Shown one piece after another: positions 17,376 to 25,627 of a stretch of 64,000 nucleotides of DNA. A model generated the notes under the pieces. The model was not told where the DNA came from, made no database searches, and saw only the letters and a list, made by a program, of their open reading frames with translations. The number at the start of each line of letters is the position of its first letter. Position 1 is the stretch's first letter. A program made the position numbers and the translations under genes. This DNA comes from Azospirillum sp. B21 (GTDB lineage Bacteria; Pseudomonadota; Alphaproteobacteria; Azospirillales; Azospirillaceae). The stretch spans positions 292,352 to 356,351 of the forward strand of contig NZ_VTTO01000007.1 in the NCBI RefSeq assembly GCF_008364825.1, written 5' to 3'.

Positions 17376-18434
17376 TCAGGGCAGGTTGTCGCGCAGGATG
17401 ACTTGGACCCGGATATGCTCCTGCGCCGCGACGATCTCTTGGCCCGTAACCAGGGCGTGGAGCACCCGAGCCATGGAGCGCGCCTCGTGCCCCGGATCCT
17501 GGGCGACCAGGGCGGCGAAGGTGCCGTCCAGCAGCATGCGGCGGGTGGCGGGCGTCAGCTCGTGCCCGACGCAGAGGATTTTGCGGGCGAGACCGGCCTC
17601 GGCCAGCGCCTCGCCGAGGCCGACGGAGCCTTCGCCGGTGTTGTAGATCGCCACCAGATCGGGCGTGCCGGCCAGCATGCGGCGGACCAGATCGCGGTTG
17701 CGGTCGGGATCGTCGCGCCCCTCCACCGGCGGCAGGCGGGTCAGGTGGGGAAATTCCTCCGCCAGCACCTGCCCGAAGCCGAAGCGCCGTTCGGCATGGT
17801 CGCGCAGGCTGCCCGATCCGGTGACGATGCCGACCGAGCCGCCGGCCTCACCCTTGCGCGGCGGGCCGAGGAAACGGCCGAGCAGAGACCCGGCTGTGCG
17901 GCCGGCGGCGATGTTGTCGATGCCGACATAATGCTGACGCCGCGACGACGGGGCGTCCGACACCAGTGTCACCACCGACATGCCGCCTTCCACCAGATCA
18001 TTGATGGCTGCGCGGATGCGCGGATGGTCCAGCGCCACCAGCGCCACCGCGTCGAAGCGGCCCGGCAGCCCGGTCAATTCCGTAGCCAGGATGTCGGCGT
18101 CGAACACGTCAGTCTCGATGATCTCCACCGCGATGCGCCGTGCGCGGAACCAGTCGGCCTGGGCGCGGACATTGTCGGCGATGTCCATCATGAAGCGGTT
18201 GCCGCCGCTGGGCAGGACCACGGCAAAGCGCCAGGAGCGCGACCGCGCCAACTCCGCCGCAGCCGCCAGCGGGCGGAAACCCAGCCGCTGCACCGCCTCA
18301 TGCACCTTGAGCGCGGTCTTGGCGCTGACGCCGGGCCTTCCGTTGATCACTCGATCCGCCGTCGCAAGGCTGACGCCGGCCGCCGCCGCCACGTCGCGCA
18401 GGGTCAGGGGTGCATCGTTGATTTGATTGTTCAT
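17376..18434 (-). CDS. LacI-family transcriptional regulator of the xylose locus
   Basis: A 352-residue regulator. The N-terminal LacI helix-turn-helix is LTLRDVAAAAGVSLATADRV with hinge helix NGRPGVSAKT. A periplasmic-binding-protein-like sensor follows (FAVVLPSGGNRFMMDIADNV, AGRTAGSLLGRFLG, ILCVGHELTP). The ATG at 18434 gives the usual N-terminal length; in-frame starts lie upstream at 18446 and 18470. As first gene of the xyl transcript it probably controls it in response to xylose or a metabolite. Two near-identical 19-bp sequences upstream may be its operators. Which sugar it senses is inferred from neighbours only. Confidence 0.85.
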   Translation of the reverse strand: MNNQINDAPLTLRDVAAAAGVSLATADRVINGRPGVSAKTALKVHEAVQRLGFRPLAAAAELARSRSWRFAVVLPSGGNRFMMDIADNVRAQADWFRARRIAVEIIETDVFDADILATELTGLPGRFDAVALVALDHPRIRAAINDLVEGGMSVVTLVSDAPSSRRQHYVGIDNIAAGRTAGSLLGRFLGPPRKGEAGGSVGIVTGSGSLRDHAERRFGFGQVLAEEFPHLTRLPPVEGRDDPDRNRDLVRRMLAGTPDLVAIYNTGEGSVGLGEALAEAGLARKILCVGHELTPATRRMLLDGTFAALVAQDPGHEARSMARVLHALVTGQEIVAAQEHIRVQVILRDNLP

Positions 18435-18456
18435 GCCACAAACCATATTCCGACGC

Positions 18457-18475
18457 TTTGAGGTACGCAACTCAG
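18457..18475. promoter_or_regulatory. Candidate LacI-type operator, copy 1
   Basis: TTTGAGGTACGCAACTCAG is an imperfect palindrome (TGAG...CTCA) just upstream of the regulator start. A 16/19 match recurs 82 bp away. Confidence 0.5.
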
Positions 18476-18538
18476 AAATTGACGTTCGTGCGGCACTCGG
18501 CCTTTTGTCTGGAGTATGGCAGCGCTTGGTTCATGCCC

Positions 18539-18557
18539 TTTCAGGTACGCACATCAG
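18539..18557. promoter_or_regulatory. Candidate LacI-type operator, copy 2
   Basis: TTTCAGGTACGCACATCAG is the second copy of the 19-bp motif. The 82-bp spacing (about eight helical turns) would allow looping by a tetrameric or paired repressor between the xyl transcript and the divergent helicase gene. Confidence 0.5.
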
Positions 18558-18728
18558 GCTGCGGCAGTCCGCCGTCATCATAGGGCTTAGGCGGCGCAAA
18601 TCGCTGCCCCCGACCGGAGGCGGCACTACTCCCGATGGGGTCCCTCACCTCCGATTGCACCCATGACCGGGGGACTCGCGGGAATTTAGGCTTGCTCCTC
18701 CCTCGTGCCACAGCGAGAGCAGGGTTGA

Positions 18729-20576
18729 ATGCCGCAGCTGAGAACCCATCAGCAACTGGTCAGCGCCATCGCCGACGCCATCGGCCAGCAGCAGACGGAG
18801 GTTCGCGACGTTCTGGCGGCGGTCACGCCCGGCGGGGGGAAATCGCTGCTGCCGGTCATCATGGCCGCGGCGCTGCACAAGGCGGGGCGGATCGACCGGG
18901 TGTGCTGGATCGTGCCGCGCGACAGCCTGCGCCAGCAGGCGGAGGAGGCCTTCGTCGATCCGCGCTGGCGCGAAGTTTTGGGACACACTCTTGCCCTGCG
19001 CGCGGCGGAGAACGGGCGCGACCTCTGCCGCGGCCTGCAGGGCTACATCACGACATACCAGGCGGTCGCCGCGGCGCCGGACCTGCACCTGCAGGAGTTC
19101 CGCCGTCACCGCTACCTGCTGGCGGTGGACGAGCTGCACCATCTGCCGGCGGTGTTCGACACCGACCGCATGGCGGCGGTCGAGGAGGAAACCGCCTGGA
19201 GCCGGTCGATCCTGCCGCTTCTGGAGAATGCGTCGGCCCGGCTGCTGATGAGCGGGACGCTTGAGCGCGCCGACGGCCGTCCGATCCTGTGGCTGCCCTA
19301 TCGCGCGCCGCAGGGAACCCGCAAGGTGCGGGAGATCGACTTCAAGGCGCCGGGCTGGGCGGTGGTCGGCTATTCCCGCCGACAGGCGCTGGCCGAGAAG
19401 GCGATCCTGCCCGTCACCTTCGGCGCGATGGACGGGTCGGCCTCGTGGCTGGATGCGGAGCGCACCAACCGCTGGGTCGATGCGCTGTCCAAGGCGGGGG
19501 AGAACACGCGCGACGCCCTGTTCACCGCGCTGCGCACCGGTTTCGCCCAGGCGATGCTGCGCGAGGCCTATCGCTCCTGCCGGGAGCATCGCGCCAAGCG
19601 GCGGGCGGAGCTGAAGCTGTCGCGCGGGCGCGACGATCCGGGACTGGGCAAGCTGCTGGTCATCGCGCCGGACCAGGGGACGGCGCGCTTCTATCTGGAG
19701 ACGTTGCAGGGCTGGATGCCGAAGGAGCAGGCCGGGCGCATGGCGCGGCTTGCCATCTCCGAATGCCGCGACGCGCAGGAGGTGGTGGCCGCCTTCCGCC
19801 TGCGGCCCGAGCCGGCGGTGCTGGTCTCCGTCGCCATGGCCTATGAGGGGCTGGACGCGCCGTCCATCACCCATGTGGCCTGCCTGACCCACATCCGCTC
19901 GCGCCCTTGGCTGGAGCAGGCGATCGCGCGGGCGACGCGGGTGGACCCGCATGGCGGCCCCTATGACCGGCAGCGGGCGCTGATCTACCATCCGTCCGAC
20001 GCGCTGTTCGAGCAGTTCCGCACCATGGTGGAGACCCAGCAGGGCACCCGCGCCATGGTGAAGACCCGCCGTCCCCAGCAGGAGCTTCCCTTCGAACGCA
20101 GCACGGAGCGGGAGCCGGAGATCATCCCGCTGGAATCCAACGCCACTGCGTTGAGTTTCGCGGTGGTGGCGCCCGGCCCCGATTTCGGCTCCCACTCGCG
20201 CGATCCGGGGGAGCTGCCGCTGACGCCGAGCGCCGCCGAGCATCACCTGCGCCAGCGGATCGGCCAGCTGGTCGCGGCGCAGGTGATCGAGGACGAGGAC
20301 AACAACCTCGTCGCCGAGGGGCCGACCGGCTACCACATCTACAACGCCGTGCTGAAGCGACTGATGAAGAAGGCGCGTTCCGAAATGACGCTGTCGGAGC
20401 TGGAGGCGACCGTCGGCTGGCTGGAGCGCAACCGGCTGTCCGACCACCGCCACCTGATCGCCGACGACCCGCAGTTCCAGTGGTCCACCCGGCGGCGGGG
20501 GCAGGGCGCCCGGATGCACATGCCCCGTGGCCGCGATGCCGGGAGAATCCCCTCTCCCCCCCGGGGAGAGGGTTAG
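18729..20576 (+). CDS. Superfamily 2 DEAD/DEAH-type helicase
   Basis: A 615-residue SF2 ATPase related to restriction-enzyme (ResIII) helicases. Motif I is TPGGGKS (about residues 33-39), motif II VDELHH (about 132-137) and motif III SGT (about 175). The second RecA lobe ends with EGLDAPSITHVACLTHIRS and the arginine-finger motif QAIARATRVD (motif VI). The C-terminal 150 residues are unlike known partners. The last residues (IPSPPRGEG) are encoded by an inserted REPIN element, so the original C-terminus may be lost. It is monocistronic. A role in DNA repair or phage defence is possible but not shown. Confidence 0.75.
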   Translation: MPQLRTHQQLVSAIADAIGQQQTEVRDVLAAVTPGGGKSLLPVIMAAALHKAGRIDRVCWIVPRDSLRQQAEEAFVDPRWREVLGHTLALRAAENGRDLCRGLQGYITTYQAVAAAPDLHLQEFRRHRYLLAVDELHHLPAVFDTDRMAAVEEETAWSRSILPLLENASARLLMSGTLERADGRPILWLPYRAPQGTRKVREIDFKAPGWAVVGYSRRQALAEKAILPVTFGAMDGSASWLDAERTNRWVDALSKAGENTRDALFTALRTGFAQAMLREAYRSCREHRAKRRAELKLSRGRDDPGLGKLLVIAPDQGTARFYLETLQGWMPKEQAGRMARLAISECRDAQEVVAAFRLRPEPAVLVSVAMAYEGLDAPSITHVACLTHIRSRPWLEQAIARATRVDPHGGPYDRQRALIYHPSDALFEQFRTMVETQQGTRAMVKTRRPQQELPFERSTEREPEIIPLESNATALSFAVVAPGPDFGSHSRDPGELPLTPSAAEHHLRQRIGQLVAAQVIEDEDNNLVAEGPTGYHIYNAVLKRLMKKARSEMTLSELEATVGWLERNRLSDHRHLIADDPQFQWSTRRRGQGARMHMPRGRDAGRIPSPPRGEG

Positions 20577-20715
20577 GGTGAGGGGGATGCACTGTGTGCC
20601 TTCCGAGGAATCCTCGCCGCGCCGCCCCCTCACCCCGACCCTCTCCCCGCCTTTCGGCGAAGCTGCGCTTCGCCTGTCGGCGCCGTAAGCCAAGCTTACG
20701 GCGGGGGGGAGAGGA
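20549..20715. repeat. REPIN with two-hairpin insert, overlapping ends of two convergent genes
   Basis: One arm (CCCCTCTCCCCCCCGGGGAG) is followed by a spacer and a second arm in inverse orientation that carries an insert. In the insert, GGCGAAGC-TGC-GCTTCGCC (20656-20674) and CCGTAAGC-CAA-GCTTACGG (20683-20701) are perfect hairpins with 3-base loops. The helicase stop codon (20574-20576) and the LysR stop codon (20696-20698) both lie inside the element. Confidence 0.75.
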
Positions 20716-21637
20716 GGATATCGGGGGGAGAGAGGGGGATCGGACACCGCCCTTCCAGCAGGTCGCGTTCGCGGGTCAGCGCGTCGGCCATGAAGTCGAG
20801 GAAGGCGCGGACGCGGCCCATGTGGCGCAGATCCTCGTGCGTCAGCAGCCAGAGCTTGGCGTCGGCCTCCGGCACCGGATCGCCGATGCGGCGGAAGGCG
20901 GGGTCGCGGTCCACCACCCCGCAGGGCAGCAGGCCGAGTCCTATCCCGGCCCGCACCGCCTCCACCGCCCCGGCGACCGAATTGACCCGGTAGCCGATGG
21001 ACGCCGCCGGCACCGTCCGTTTCATCCACTGGGCAAGGGAGGTGTGCTCGAAGGACTCGTCCAGCCCGACCCACGGATGCCTGTCCAGGTCGTCGGAACC
21101 GCCGACCCGGTCCAGATGGGAGGATGCGCCATAGACCGCAAAAGCCAGTCCCGACACCGCCCGCCCGACGAGGTTCTCCGGCGGCCGGCTGGTGGCGCGG
21201 ATCGCCACGTCGGCCTCGCGCCGGGTCAGACTGAGCGACGCCTCCGCCGCCACCAGATCGACGCGCAGTTCGGGATGCAGCCGGCGGAAGGCGGCGATGT
21301 GGTGCGGCAGGATGTAGAGGGTCAGGATGTCGACGGTGGTCACGCGCAGGCTGCCGCCGATCCGGGTGTCGCGGCCGGACAGCAGGCGGTTGGCGGCGGC
21401 CAGATCCTCCTCCATCTTCTGCGCCACGCGGTGCATCTCGTCGCCCGCCGCGGTCAGCACATACCCGCCGGGCAGCTTGTCGAACAGCTGGGCGCCCATG
21501 GCTTGTTCCAGCGCCGTCACCCGGCGCAGCACCGTGCTGTGGTTCACCCCCAGGACGCGGGCGGCGGCCGACAGGGAGCCATGCCGTGCCACGGCCAGCA
21601 GGTAACGCAGGTCATCCCAATTGTTACCGTTTCCCAT
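20696..21637 (-). CDS. LysR-family transcriptional regulator
   Basis: A 313-residue regulator. The N-terminal LysR helix-turn-helix runs about residues 5-65 (WDDLRYLLAVARHGSLSAAA, then VLGVNHSTVLRRVTALEQ), followed by the substrate-binding domain (GSLRVTTVDILTLYILPHHI, then LTRREADVAIRATSRPPENL, then GIGLGLLPCGVVDRDP). The final residues (PLSPPDILLSPPP) come from the REPIN insertion. It reads divergently from the membrane protein gene at 21760 across 122 bp, so that gene and yceI are plausible targets. The effector is unknown. Confidence 0.85.
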   Translation of the reverse strand: MGNGNNWDDLRYLLAVARHGSLSAAARVLGVNHSTVLRRVTALEQAMGAQLFDKLPGGYVLTAAGDEMHRVAQKMEEDLAAANRLLSGRDTRIGGSLRVTTVDILTLYILPHHIAAFRRLHPELRVDLVAAEASLSLTRREADVAIRATSRPPENLVGRAVSGLAFAVYGASSHLDRVGGSDDLDRHPWVGLDESFEHTSLAQWMKRTVPAASIGYRVNSVAGAVEAVRAGIGLGLLPCGVVDRDPAFRRIGDPVPEADAKLWLLTHEDLRHMGRVRAFLDFMADALTRERDLLEGRCPIPLSPPDILLSPPP

Positions 21638-21759
21638 TTATTCCCGCTCATTCCTGCAGATGCTTTTTGCAAAACTGGTCAATTTGCGCTCACCAGAGCA
21701 CAGGTTAGGGTCTGCACCAAGCGTATCCTGCGCCACCCCATCCAAAGCCGGCCGTCCGC

Positions 21760-22614
21760 ATGTCCGAGTTGCTTCAAGATCCCTTCGTCCAGTCCAGCGC
21801 CCTGCCCTTGGCAGTCAGCCTGATCCTCGTCGGTGCCCTGCACCTGCTGCGCCGTCCGCTGGCCGCCGCCGGGATCGCCGCCGGGTTCCTGGTGGTCTTC
21901 GCGATGGTGGTCGGCCAGCCGGCCCTGCCCCCGCCGTCGAGCATGGGCAAGCTGTTTTGGTCCTCCGCCGCCGGTCTGCTGCTGGGTGTCGCTGCCGATG
22001 CGGCGGGCCTGCGCGGCCGGGCGGTTTCGGCGGCGCTGGCGGTGTGGCTGGCCGGTTCGCTGCTGTGGATCGCCCTGCCCGCACTGGACTCCATGGCGGC
22101 GGTCGTCAGCGTCGTGATCCTGCTCGCCACCGCCGTGTGGGTCGCCTTTGCCCGCGGTTCGCAGACGCATGGTGCCGAGAAGGCCGAGAGCCCGACCGCA
22201 CCGGCCGCCTCGCTGCTGGCGCTGGCGCTGGCCGTCGGCGGCACGGCGCTGATCGGCTCGTCGGCCTCCATCGCCCAGATGGCGTTGGCGCTGGCGGCGT
22301 CGGCCGGCGGCTTCCTGCTGTGGAACTGGCCGGTCGAGCGCCATGGCTGGGGCCTGTCGGGCCGGGTCGCCACCGGCATCGCGGTTCTGCTGGCCGGTGT
22401 GCTGACTCTTTTCACCCAGGCGCAGACCGCCGTCCTGCTGCTGGCGCTGCCGGCCCTGCTGGCCGGCCATGTCAGCCGCTTCGTTCCCCAGGGTCACGGT
22501 CCGGTCGGCCGGGCCGCCTCGTCGGCCGCCGTCACGGTGGTCGCTGTCCTTCCGGCGCTGGTCGCCATCGGTGCGGCCTATGCGCTGACCGGCGGCGAAG
22601 CGTCGCCCTACTGA
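21760..22614 (+). CDS. Polytopic membrane protein of unknown function
   Basis: A 284-residue protein with about 9-10 hydrophobic segments (for example LAVSLILVGALHLL, AGFLVVFAMVVG, VVSVVILLATAVWVAFA, ATGIAVLLAGVLTLFT) and short polar loops. It has no recognised motif. Of its neighbours, the yceI gene begins 44 bp downstream on the same strand, and the LysR regulator is divergent. A transport or cytochrome-like function cannot be claimed; no His pairs typical of b-type haem stand out. Confidence 0.65.
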   Translation: MSELLQDPFVQSSALPLAVSLILVGALHLLRRPLAAAGIAAGFLVVFAMVVGQPALPPPSSMGKLFWSSAAGLLLGVAADAAGLRGRAVSAALAVWLAGSLLWIALPALDSMAAVVSVVILLATAVWVAFARGSQTHGAEKAESPTAPAASLLALALAVGGTALIGSSASIAQMALALAASAGGFLLWNWPVERHGWGLSGRVATGIAVLLAGVLTLFTQAQTAVLLLALPALLAGHVSRFVPQGHGPVGRAASSAAVTVVAVLPALVAIGAAYALTGGEASPY

Positions 22615-22658
22615 TCCTCCATCCCCGTCATTCTCCCCCAATCCCCGGAGCTCCGTTC

Positions 22659-23243
22659 ATGAAGAAGACCCTGTTCGCCGCCGCCCTGTTCGTCGCGACC
22701 GCCGCCGGTGCCCTGACCCCCGCCTTCGCCGCCCCGGTCAGCTACAAGATCGACCCGGCGCACACGGCCGTCGCCTTCATCGTCAACCACATCGGCTTCT
22801 CCAACGTGATCGGCCGCTTCAACACCGTCGGCGGCGACATCAGCTTCGACAAGGACGCGGTCGAGAAGAGCACGGTCAACGTCACCATCGATGCCACCAG
22901 CATCGACACCAACCACGCCAAGCGTGACGAGCATCTGCGCTCCCCCGACTTCTTCAACGCGAAGGAGTTCCCGAAGCTGACCTTCAAGAGCACCAGGATC
23001 GAGAAGACCGGCGACAAGACCGGCAAGCTGCACGGCGACCTGACCATGCTGGGCGTGACCAAGCCGGTGGTGCTGGACATCACCTTCAACAAGGACGGCG
23101 TCAGCCCGGCCAGCAAGCTGGAAACCGCCGGCTTCTCCGCCCGCGGCACGGTGAAGCGCACCGATTTCGGCATGAAGTACGGCGCCCCGGCCGTCGGCGA
23201 CGACATCCAGCTGCTGATCGAGATCGAGGCGGTCAAGTCCTGA
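22659..23243 (+). CDS. YceI-family periplasmic protein
   Basis: A 194-residue lipocalin-like protein. The signal peptide (KKTLFAAALFVATAAGA, then LTPAFA) is cut near residue 25. The mature domain shows YceI hallmarks: YKIDPAHTAVAFIVNHIGFS, GRFNTVGGDISFD, KRDEHLRSPDFFNAKEFPKL, TMLGVTKPVVLDI and KRTDFGMKYGAP. Family members bind polyisoprenoids such as quinones in the periplasm. The ATG at 22659 follows CCGGAG. It is probably co-transcribed with the membrane protein upstream and ends at a strong hairpin. The larger ORF in this frame starting at 21621 is an artefact of low stop density. Confidence 0.88.
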   Translation: MKKTLFAAALFVATAAGALTPAFAAPVSYKIDPAHTAVAFIVNHIGFSNVIGRFNTVGGDISFDKDAVEKSTVNVTIDATSIDTNHAKRDEHLRSPDFFNAKEFPKLTFKSTRIEKTGDKTGKLHGDLTMLGVTKPVVLDITFNKDGVSPASKLETAGFSARGTVKRTDFGMKYGAPAVGDDIQLLIEIEAVKS

Positions 23244-23277
23244 CCGAAGGGCCTTTCCGGTCTGTTGCAGTGTGGAG

Positions 23278-23310
23278 GGGACCGGTTCGCCGGTCCCTTC
23301 CCGTTTCCAC
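23278..23310 (+). terminator. Rho-independent terminator after yceI
   Basis: GGGACCGG-TTCG-CCGGTCCC is a perfect 8-bp stem with a stable UUCG loop, followed by TTCCCGTTT, 35 bp after the stop codon. Confidence 0.8.
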
Positions 23311-23345
23311 CCCCCGATTTCACCCCCTTGTGATTGGAGGCCGCG

Positions 23346-24347
23346 ATGCCGCAGCTTGTGAATGGTGTCTGGGTGAAGGGCGATATCGCGGCCAGCGAGA
23401 TCAAAAACGGCGCCTTCCACCGCGAGCCGACCCGCTTCCGCGACTGGATCACGCCGGACGGCGCGCCGGACGCGGAGGGGCGCCCCACCCTGCCGGCGGC
23501 GGCCGGACGCTATCACCTCTACGTCTCCTATCTCTGCCCCTGGGCCTCGCGCACGCTGATCTTCCGCGTGCTGAAGGGGTTGGAGGGGGTGATCGGCCTG
23601 TCCGCCGCCGAACCGGTGCTGGGCGAGGACGGCTGGGTCTATGCCGAGGATCAGGACGCGGGCGAGGGCATCGACCTCTTCCGCCACCATTACCGGCTCT
23701 ATACCGCCAGCGATCCCACCTATACCGGCAAGGTGTCGGTGCCCGTTCTGTGGGATCGGCAGGAGCGCCGCATCGTCAACAACGAATCGGCCGACATCAT
23801 CCGCATCCTGAACAGCGCCTTCGATCGGCTGACCGGCAACCGGCTGGATCTCTATCCCGAGCCGCTGCGGTCGGAAACCGACCACTGGAACGAGCTGGTC
23901 TATGCCAGCGTCAACAACGGCGTCTATCGCTGCGGCTTCGCGAAGTCGCAGGCCAGCTACGACGAGGCGTTCGACGGGCTGTTCGCCACGCTCGACCGGC
24001 TGGAGGATCACCTGTCGGCCAGCCGCTATCTGGCGGGCGAGCATCTGACCGAGGCCGACTGGCGCCTGTTCGTCACGCTGGTGCGCTTCGACGCTGCCTA
24101 TTACGGCGCCTTCAAATGCAATCTGCGCCGGATCGAGGACTACCCGAACCTGTCCGCCTATCTGCGCGAGCTGTACCAATGGCCAGGCATCCGCGACACG
24201 GTGAAGCTCGACCACATCAAGGCGGGCTACTACGTCAATCCCGCCATCAACCCGACCATGATCGTGCCGAAGGGGCCGGCCCTGGATTTCGACCGCAGCC
24301 ATGACCGCGACCGGCTGCCGGGCAAGGGGATCTGGCGGCGGGGGTGA
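23346..24347 (+). CDS. Glutathionyl-hydroquinone reductase (GST Xi/Omega-like, YqjG/ECM4 family)
   Basis: A 333-residue cytosolic enzyme that removes glutathione from glutathionyl-hydroquinones. The thioredoxin-like domain carries YVSYLCPWASRTLIFR with the catalytic Cys of the CPWA motif (about residue 62). The family-specific KVSVPVLWDRQERRIVNNES follows, then the helical C-terminal domain (YLAGEHLTEADWRLFVTLVR, DYPNLSAYLRELYQWPGI). The ATG at 23346 sits 6 bases after GGAGG; the TTG at 23334 is less likely. It is separated from yceI by a terminator, so it has its own promoter. Confidence 0.9.
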   Translation: MPQLVNGVWVKGDIAASEIKNGAFHREPTRFRDWITPDGAPDAEGRPTLPAAAGRYHLYVSYLCPWASRTLIFRVLKGLEGVIGLSAAEPVLGEDGWVYAEDQDAGEGIDLFRHHYRLYTASDPTYTGKVSVPVLWDRQERRIVNNESADIIRILNSAFDRLTGNRLDLYPEPLRSETDHWNELVYASVNNGVYRCGFAKSQASYDEAFDGLFATLDRLEDHLSASRYLAGEHLTEADWRLFVTLVRFDAAYYGAFKCNLRRIEDYPNLSAYLRELYQWPGIRDTVKLDHIKAGYYVNPAINPTMIVPKGPALDFDRSHDRDRLPGKGIWRRG

Positions 24348-24351
24348 GGGA

Positions 24352-25482
24352 TCATCGCTTTCCACGCCTCGGCCGGGTGAGCAGGACGGCGGCGGTCAGG
24401 AACTGGGAGAGAGTCCAGAAGGCTCCCGCCGCCGCCAGCAGCGCCATCGACGGCCACCAGACCGCCGCCAAGCGCAGAGCCGTGGCCGTGGCCATCAGTG
24501 CGACGGCGGCGGTGGCGGCGGGCGGGAAGCGCTCCGGCTCCGCCTCCCGCTGCAGGGTGGTGCGGATCATCATGGCGCTGGCGAGGATGCCGAGCGCGCC
24601 CACCCCCAGCATGTGCCAGCCGGCCGCCGCCGGCAGACCCGCAAGCTCCGCGAAACCCATCATCAGCCAGCCGATGCCGAGGCAGAAATAGCCCAGATGC
24701 AGGCTGGCGATCTCCGGCTGTCCCAGCAGGAGCAGCGGTTTCCAGCGGGCCAGCCGCAGCAGTGCGCTCGCCCCCGCCATCGCCGCACCGGCGGCTCCCA
24801 GCGGCGGCAGCAGGCCGGTCGCCGCCGACAGCAGGCAGAGCACGGCACCGGCGACGCCCATCGCCTCCAGCCGCGGCTGCACCCGCTGCGCCAGGGTGAT
24901 GCCGCGGCGGCGCAGGGCGCCGGCCGTCGCCGCCGGGATGACCCGCCCGCCCATGGTCAGCAGCAGCGTCGCGATCAGCAGCAGTCCGACAGGCATTCGG
25001 CCGGCTGAGACCAGCCCGAACTCCGATGCCCAGAACAGCGCCTCCGCCACCAGGAAGGCGCCGATCAGCGGGCCGAACACCGCGTTGTGTCCGCTGCGGC
25101 TGGTGCGCAGGAATGGCAGGCCGGCGACCACGAACAGCAGCAGCGGATAGGCGATGCCGACCGGCAGGGCCACCACCGCCGGCAACCCGCCCAGCAGCGC
25201 CAGCCGCCCGGCCAGCCAGCACAGGAAGGCCACCGCCACCATTCGCCGCGACAGCCGCGTCATCAGGAATCCGCCGACCACCGCCAGCGCATATCCCAGC
25301 GTCATCTCGTGGGCATGCAGAGCCGGCGACCAGCCCACCGGCAGCAGGCCGCCGACCGCCGCCAGCCACAGCGGCACGGCAAGCGCGGCATAGAGGGCGG
25401 CTGCCGGATACATCAGGCGATGGGCACTTGTGATGGGGGCACTTGTGATGGGGGCGCTGGTTACGGGGGCGGGGGCATGCAT
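24352..25482 (-). CDS. nnrS: NnrS-family membrane protein
   Basis: A 376-residue membrane protein with about 11-12 helices. NnrS proteins contain haem and copper and help cells survive nitric oxide and nitrosative stress during denitrification. Family features are PLWLAAVGGL, ALHAHEMTLGYALAVVGGFL (His pair), RTSRSGHNAVFGPLIGAFL and HMLGVGALGILASAMMIRT. The start at 25482 is followed by a short in-frame repeat (TSAPITSAPITSAH). It is divergent from the Fnr-type regulator, with a TTG-N8-CAA box in between, and fits the NO-related regulon of the window. Confidence 0.85.
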   Translation of the reverse strand: MHAPAPVTSAPITSAPITSAHRLMYPAAALYAALAVPLWLAAVGGLLPVGWSPALHAHEMTLGYALAVVGGFLMTRLSRRMVAVAFLCWLAGRLALLGGLPAVVALPVGIAYPLLLFVVAGLPFLRTSRSGHNAVFGPLIGAFLVAEALFWASEFGLVSAGRMPVGLLLIATLLLTMGGRVIPAATAGALRRRGITLAQRVQPRLEAMGVAGAVLCLLSAATGLLPPLGAAGAAMAGASALLRLARWKPLLLLGQPEIASLHLGYFCLGIGWLMMGFAELAGLPAAAGWHMLGVGALGILASAMMIRTTLQREAEPERFPPAATAAVALMATATALRLAAVWWPSMALLAAAGAFWTLSQFLTAAVLLTRPRRGKR

Positions 25483-25540
25483 TGGCGGGCTCTTCGGTGG
25501 TCCGGTCCGGTCATTCTGGCGACCGGGGGGCGGGCGCGCT

Positions 25541-25554
25541 TTGACCGGCAACAA
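25541..25554. promoter_or_regulatory. Fnr/Nnr-type box between nnrS and the fnr-like gene
   Basis: TTGACCGGCAACAA matches TTG-N8-CAA. Its centre is 65 bp from the nnrS start and 80 bp from the regulator start, so it could serve either promoter. Confidence 0.6.
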
Positions 25555-25627
25555 ATTCGCTTACGAATGGGTATGCTTTGGCCGCTACACTGTCGGGCCA
25601 GACCCGGACCGAGCCAGGACGACCGCC

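Noticed and set aside
18645..21074. An 809-codon minus-strand frame
   Set aside because: It crosses the helicase gene, the REPIN and part of the LysR gene, and is a chance open frame.
25425..25470. Short tandem repeat CACTTGTGATGGGGG
   Set aside because: It is explained by a repeated ITSAP peptide at the NnrS N-terminus; there is no sign of a mobile element.
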